This document shows, in pieces, positions 61,433 through 64,000 of a stretch of 64,000 nucleotides of DNA (position 1 is its first letter; each line of letters starts with the position of its first letter). A program made the translations under genes and the position numbers. The stretch is from Halorussus limi (GTDB taxonomy: Archaea > Halobacteriota > Halobacteria > Halobacteriales > Haladaptataceae), in assembly GCF_023238205.1 (NCBI RefSeq), contig NZ_CP096659.1, positions 3,489,626-3,553,625 of the forward strand, given 5' to 3'. The notes below the pieces were generated by a model. The model made no database searches and had not been told where the DNA came from. It saw only the letters and a program-made list of their open reading frames with translations.

Positions 61433-62746
61433 CTACCGGTTCACGGTCGCGCCGAGGTCGTACAGCACCTCGAAGAAGTCCGGGAACGACACGTCGACGT
61501 GTTCGGCGCCCGCGACGGTCGTCGGGCCGTCGGCCGCCAGCGCCGCGACCGAGAGCGCCATCACGATGCGGTGGTCGCCCCGGCCGTCCACCCGTCCGCC
61601 GGTCAGATTCGACTCGCCGCCCCGAATCGTCAGCGTCTCCTCGGTCTCCTCGGTCACGGCGCCCAGTTTCTCCAACTCCTCGGCCATCGCGGAGACGCGG
61701 TCGGTCTCCTTGTACCGGACGTGCTCGCAGTTGACGATGCGGGTCTCGCCGTCAGCGACCGCCCCCAGCGCCGCGATGGTCGGCAGGAGGTCGGGCGTGT
61801 CGCCCACGTCCACCTCGACGCCCGAGAGCGAGGAGCGTTCGACCGTCACCACGCCGTCGTCGCGGTTCCAGTCCACGTCCGCGCCCATGCGCCCGAGGAC
61901 GCCGACGATTTTCGAGTCGCCCTGCGCGCTCGGGTAGGCGCCCCGGACGCGGACCGCGTCGCCCTCGTCGGCCGCCAGCGCGCCCGCCGCGAGCAGATAC
62001 GAGATGGACGAGAAGTCGCCGGGCACGTGGTACTCGCCGTCCTCAGGTTCGTAGAACTGGCCGCCCTCGACGTAGTAGGTGCCGCCGCCGTCTCCCTCGC
62101 CGCCGACGCCCCTCTTGCCCGCTTCGACGCCGAACTCGTCGAGCAGTTCGAGCGTGATGTCGACGTACGGCGCGGACTTGAGTTCGGTTTCGAGTTCGAC
62201 CTCGACGCCCTCCTCGGTCACCGCGCCCGCCATCAGCAGGGCGGTCACGAACTGCGAGGACACGTCGCCGGGCATCGAGACGGTGCCGCCCGAAATCGGC
62301 CCGTCGACCACCAGCGGGGCCTGTCCGTTCCGCCGGGTACTCCTGGCGCGTCCGCCCAACTCGTCGACGGCCCGGAGCAGGGGGCCGTGTGGCCGCGACC
62401 GGAGCGAGCTATCGCCCGTCAGGACCGTTCCCCCGTCGGCCAGCGCGGCGGCCGCCGTGACGAGTCGCATGGTCGTCCCGCTGTTCGCGCAGTCGATGAC
62501 GTCGCCCGGCACCTCGGTGCGTCCGTCGAACCCGTCCACGTCGAGGTGGTCGGACTCGCGGGAGACCGCTCCGCCGAAGGCGTCCACGGCGCGCATCGTC
62601 GCTTTCGTGTCGGCGCTCACGAGCGGGTCGTAGACCAGCGCGCCGCCGGAGTAACCCGCGGCCAGAATCGCCCGGTGAGTGTAACTCTTCGAGGAGGGCG
62701 CGCGCGCCGACCCCGAGAGCGTCGATGGTCCTATCTCTACGTCCAT
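61433..62746 (-). CDS. aroA: EPSP synthase (3-phosphoshikimate 1-carboxyvinyltransferase)
   Basis: The 437-residue enzyme has [18 protein letters not shown] (PEP/shikimate Lys), [15 protein letters not shown] (the class signature N-S-G-T-x2-R), [14 protein letters not shown] and VKETDR-like [14 protein letters not shown] with GDHRIVMA. It adds PEP to shikimate-3-phosphate. Length normal. Partner of aroC in the shikimate pathway. Confidence 0.97.
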   Translation of the reverse strand: MDVEIGPSTLSGSARAPSSKSYTHRAILAAGYSGGALVYDPLVSADTKATMRAVDAFGGAVSRESDHLDVDGFDGRTEVPGDVIDCANSGTTMRLVTAAAALADGGTVLTGDSSLRSRPHGPLLRAVDELGGRARSTRRNGQAPLVVDGPISGGTVSMPGDVSSQFVTALLMAGAVTEEGVEVELETELKSAPYVDITLELLDEFGVEAGKRGVGGEGDGGGTYYVEGGQFYEPEDGEYHVPGDFSSISYLLAAGALAADEGDAVRVRGAYPSAQGDSKIVGVLGRMGADVDWNRDDGVVTVERSSLSGVEVDVGDTPDLLPTIAALGAVADGETRIVNCEHVRYKETDRVSAMAEELEKLGAVTEETEETLTIRGGESNLTGGRVDGRGDHRIVMALSVAALAADGPTTVAGAEHVDVSFPDFFEVLYDLGATVNR

Positions 62747-62818
62747 GTCCGGGCCGACGGCCCGAGGGTGTATCAGAATACCGGAGGTGGCGAATTATCC
62801 GACGACTCGGCAGTCCGG

Positions 62819-63268
62819 TCAGCGCACGACCGTTACGGGCACCGTGGCCCGCCCGACGAGTTCCTTGGCGGTCGAACCGACCAGACCCTCGTAGCGCTCC
62901 GAGAGGCCCCGGTGGCCGACGAAGACGGCGTCGTACCCCTCGTCGTCGGCGAACTCGGTCAGGACCTCGACCGGTTCGCCGTACAGCAGACCGGTCTCGA
63001 CCTCGACGCCCGTCTGCTCGCCCACCTCGGCCGCCTCGTCGAGGACCGCTTGAGCCTCCTCCTCGGCGTCCTCCACGTCCTCGGCGACGAGTTCGTCGGC
63101 GGCCTCGGTGTAACTCGTCGGCGGGTCGTCGCCGCCGGTGAAGAACTGGTCTGGCACGACGACGCTGACCGCGGTCACGTCGGCACCGGTCGCGGCCGCC
63201 TGCTCGACCGCGTACCGGAGCGCGTCCATGCTGGGTTCGGAGCCATCGACCGCGACGAGGTACTTCAT
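62819..63268 (-). CDS. Universal stress protein (UspA family)
   Basis: The 149-residue protein has the N-terminal VAVDGSEPSMDALRYAVEQA and the C-terminal ATP-loop region VFVGHRGLSERYEGLVGSTA, with G-x2-G-type spacing better conserved than in the UspA at 27915-28346. Likely binds nucleotide. Single gene. Confidence 0.92.
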   Translation of the reverse strand: MKYLVAVDGSEPSMDALRYAVEQAAATGADVTAVSVVVPDQFFTGGDDPPTSYTEAADELVAEDVEDAEEEAQAVLDEAAEVGEQTGVEVETGLLYGEPVEVLTEFADDEGYDAVFVGHRGLSERYEGLVGSTAKELVGRATVPVTVVR

Positions 63269-63356
63269 ACGAGCGACTTCGATGCGACGGCTGATTTGGA
63301 TTACGGCGGACTCCCCGCGAGTCGTCCGCGAGGAGACGGTCGAGTGGACACTGACT

Positions 63357-63659
63357 TCAGAACTCGCGTCCGCGCTCGCGCTCGCGGTCCCGCGCTCGAC
63401 TCTCTCGGGAAGCGGCGTCGGTCGCCTGCCCCTCCATCGCGTCGGCGATGCGTTCGACCGCCGCGACGAACTGCACCGCGAGGTGGAACGTCCGCCACGC
63501 GAGGTACGCCCCGAACAGCAGAACCACCAGCGTCACGCCGAGCAGTGGCCGAGTGGCGATGAGGACGCTGTACAGCAGGACCAGAACTGCGAGGACCCCG
63601 AGCGCACCCCGGACCCGAGACGGTTCGTGTACGCGCACCGAGTCGTCTTGGCTTGACAT
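63357..63659 (-). CDS. Small membrane protein with charged tail
   Basis: The 100-residue protein has two adjacent hydrophobic helices (about 20-60, GALGVLAVLVLLYSVLIA; GVTLVVLLFGAYLAW) and a C-terminal, strongly charged helix (ASRESRARDRERERGREF). ATG 63657-63659 is chosen as composition turns protein-like there. Function unknown. It is divergent from the next gene. Confidence 0.65.
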   Translation of the reverse strand: MSSQDDSVRVHEPSRVRGALGVLAVLVLLYSVLIATRPLLGVTLVVLLFGAYLAWRTFHLAVQFVAAVERIADAMEGQATDAASRESRARDRERERGREF

Positions 63660-63744
63660 GTTTCGGGCTTCGCAGGCGGGAGTTGAAAAGCCTCGGTCCC
63701 GACCTCGGAGAAAGTATTTACTTCGACCGTGAGAGTCGCCGGAC

Positions 63745-64000
63745 ATGTCACCGCCGAGACGCCGCCGGACCGACGGGCAGTCGAACCCCGGCGCGGGAGG
63801 TCTGGCGCGACGCCGCGCCATCCGCCTCGGCGCGGCCGCGCTCGTCGGGTCCGTCGCCGGATGTGTCTCGGGCGTGCGGGACGACGAGTCCGGCGCGACG
63901 ACGACCGATTCCGGGACCGAGACGACCGCGGACGCGACCACCGACGCGAACAACACCGACGCGGCGACTACCGACGCCACGACCCACGCGCTCGGCGTCG
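63745..64000 (+). CDS. Lipoprotein, N-terminal part (runs off the window)
   Basis: From ATG 63745 the frame is open to the edge. It has an Arg-rich start, a hydrophobic stretch and lipobox VAGC (RLGAAALVGSVAGC), then a Thr/Asp-rich linker (TTDSGTETTADATTDANN) as in many haloarchaeal lipoproteins. The functional domain is outside the window. Confidence 0.7.
   Translation, partial: MSPPRRRRTDGQSNPGAGGLARRRAIRLGAAALVGSVAGCVSGVRDDESGATTTDSGTETTADATTDANNTDAATTDATTHALGV

Noticed and set aside
1-64000. CRISPR arrays, insertion sequences, provirus genes
   Set aside because: No regularly spaced repeats, no transposase, integrase or capsid-like product was seen in either strand.

Overview
The window is GC-rich DNA from a halophilic archaeon (class Halobacteria). 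Evidence: very acidic proteins, archaeal promoters with TATA boxes about 28 nt before the start codon, a complete archaellum (arl) export operon, Tat-type secretion signals, HalOD1 and other haloarchaea-only families, GTP cyclohydrolase III, and a full methylaspartate-cycle gene cluster. I cannot fix genus or species. There is no sign of a plasmid or provirus; it reads as chromosome.

Layout. 1-4662: the end of a CheW-like gene, then amino-sugar genes (glmU, glmS) and a polysaccharide deacetylase. 4781-5026: an odd tRNA-like gene followed by palindromic, tRNA-derived repeats. 5108-9568: a receiver/PAS/GAF histidine kinase, cheF (the link between chemotaxis and archaellum) and a flippase-like membrane protein. 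9633-24061: archaellum and chemotaxis genes, all on the minus strand, in transcription order cheW, cheY, cheB, cheA, cheC, cheC (double), cheD, cheR, then arlCE, arlF, arlG, arlH, arlI, arlJ. CheA and CheY pass receptor signals to the motor through CheF. CheB, CheR, CheC and CheD handle adaptation. The Arl proteins build and power the filament; the archaellins lie outside the window.

24218-33437: a secreted membrane protein, an amino-acid permease fused to UspA domains, small regulators, a solitary Rieske protein, and a beta-propeller lipoprotein-like protein. 33536-35386: tRNA-Thr, a GNAT acetyltransferase and pgk. 35560-43827: a branched-chain-type ABC importer with two paralogous binding proteins and a livHMGF operon whose membrane subunits carry large extra segments. 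44181-47793: a CBS protein, gch3, a cold-shock protein, uridine kinase and DUF5785. 47928-54575: mct on one strand and mamA-mamB-mal-mch-mcl on the other, which together route acetyl-CoA carbon through glutamate, methylaspartate and mesaconyl-CoA to glyoxylate and propionyl-CoA. 54588-54876: tRNA-Ser with a second set of tRNA-derived repeats. 54905-64000: a DUF2064 protein, a uracil-DNA-glycosylase-like protein, regulators, a cupredoxin, aroC, a cation exchanger, aroA, a UspA protein, and a truncated lipoprotein at the window edge.

Most notable: (i) a shared dyad (TATCAG-NN-CTGATA) at one fixed distance from the TATA box before arlCE, arlJ and cheY, suggesting one regulator for swimming genes; (ii) two tRNA loci carrying related palindromic elements bounded by copies of the tRNA 3' end; (iii) a perfect 10-bp inverted repeat straddling the TATA box of the methylaspartate operon; (iv) an ABC importer in which three inner components have hydrophobic insertions.
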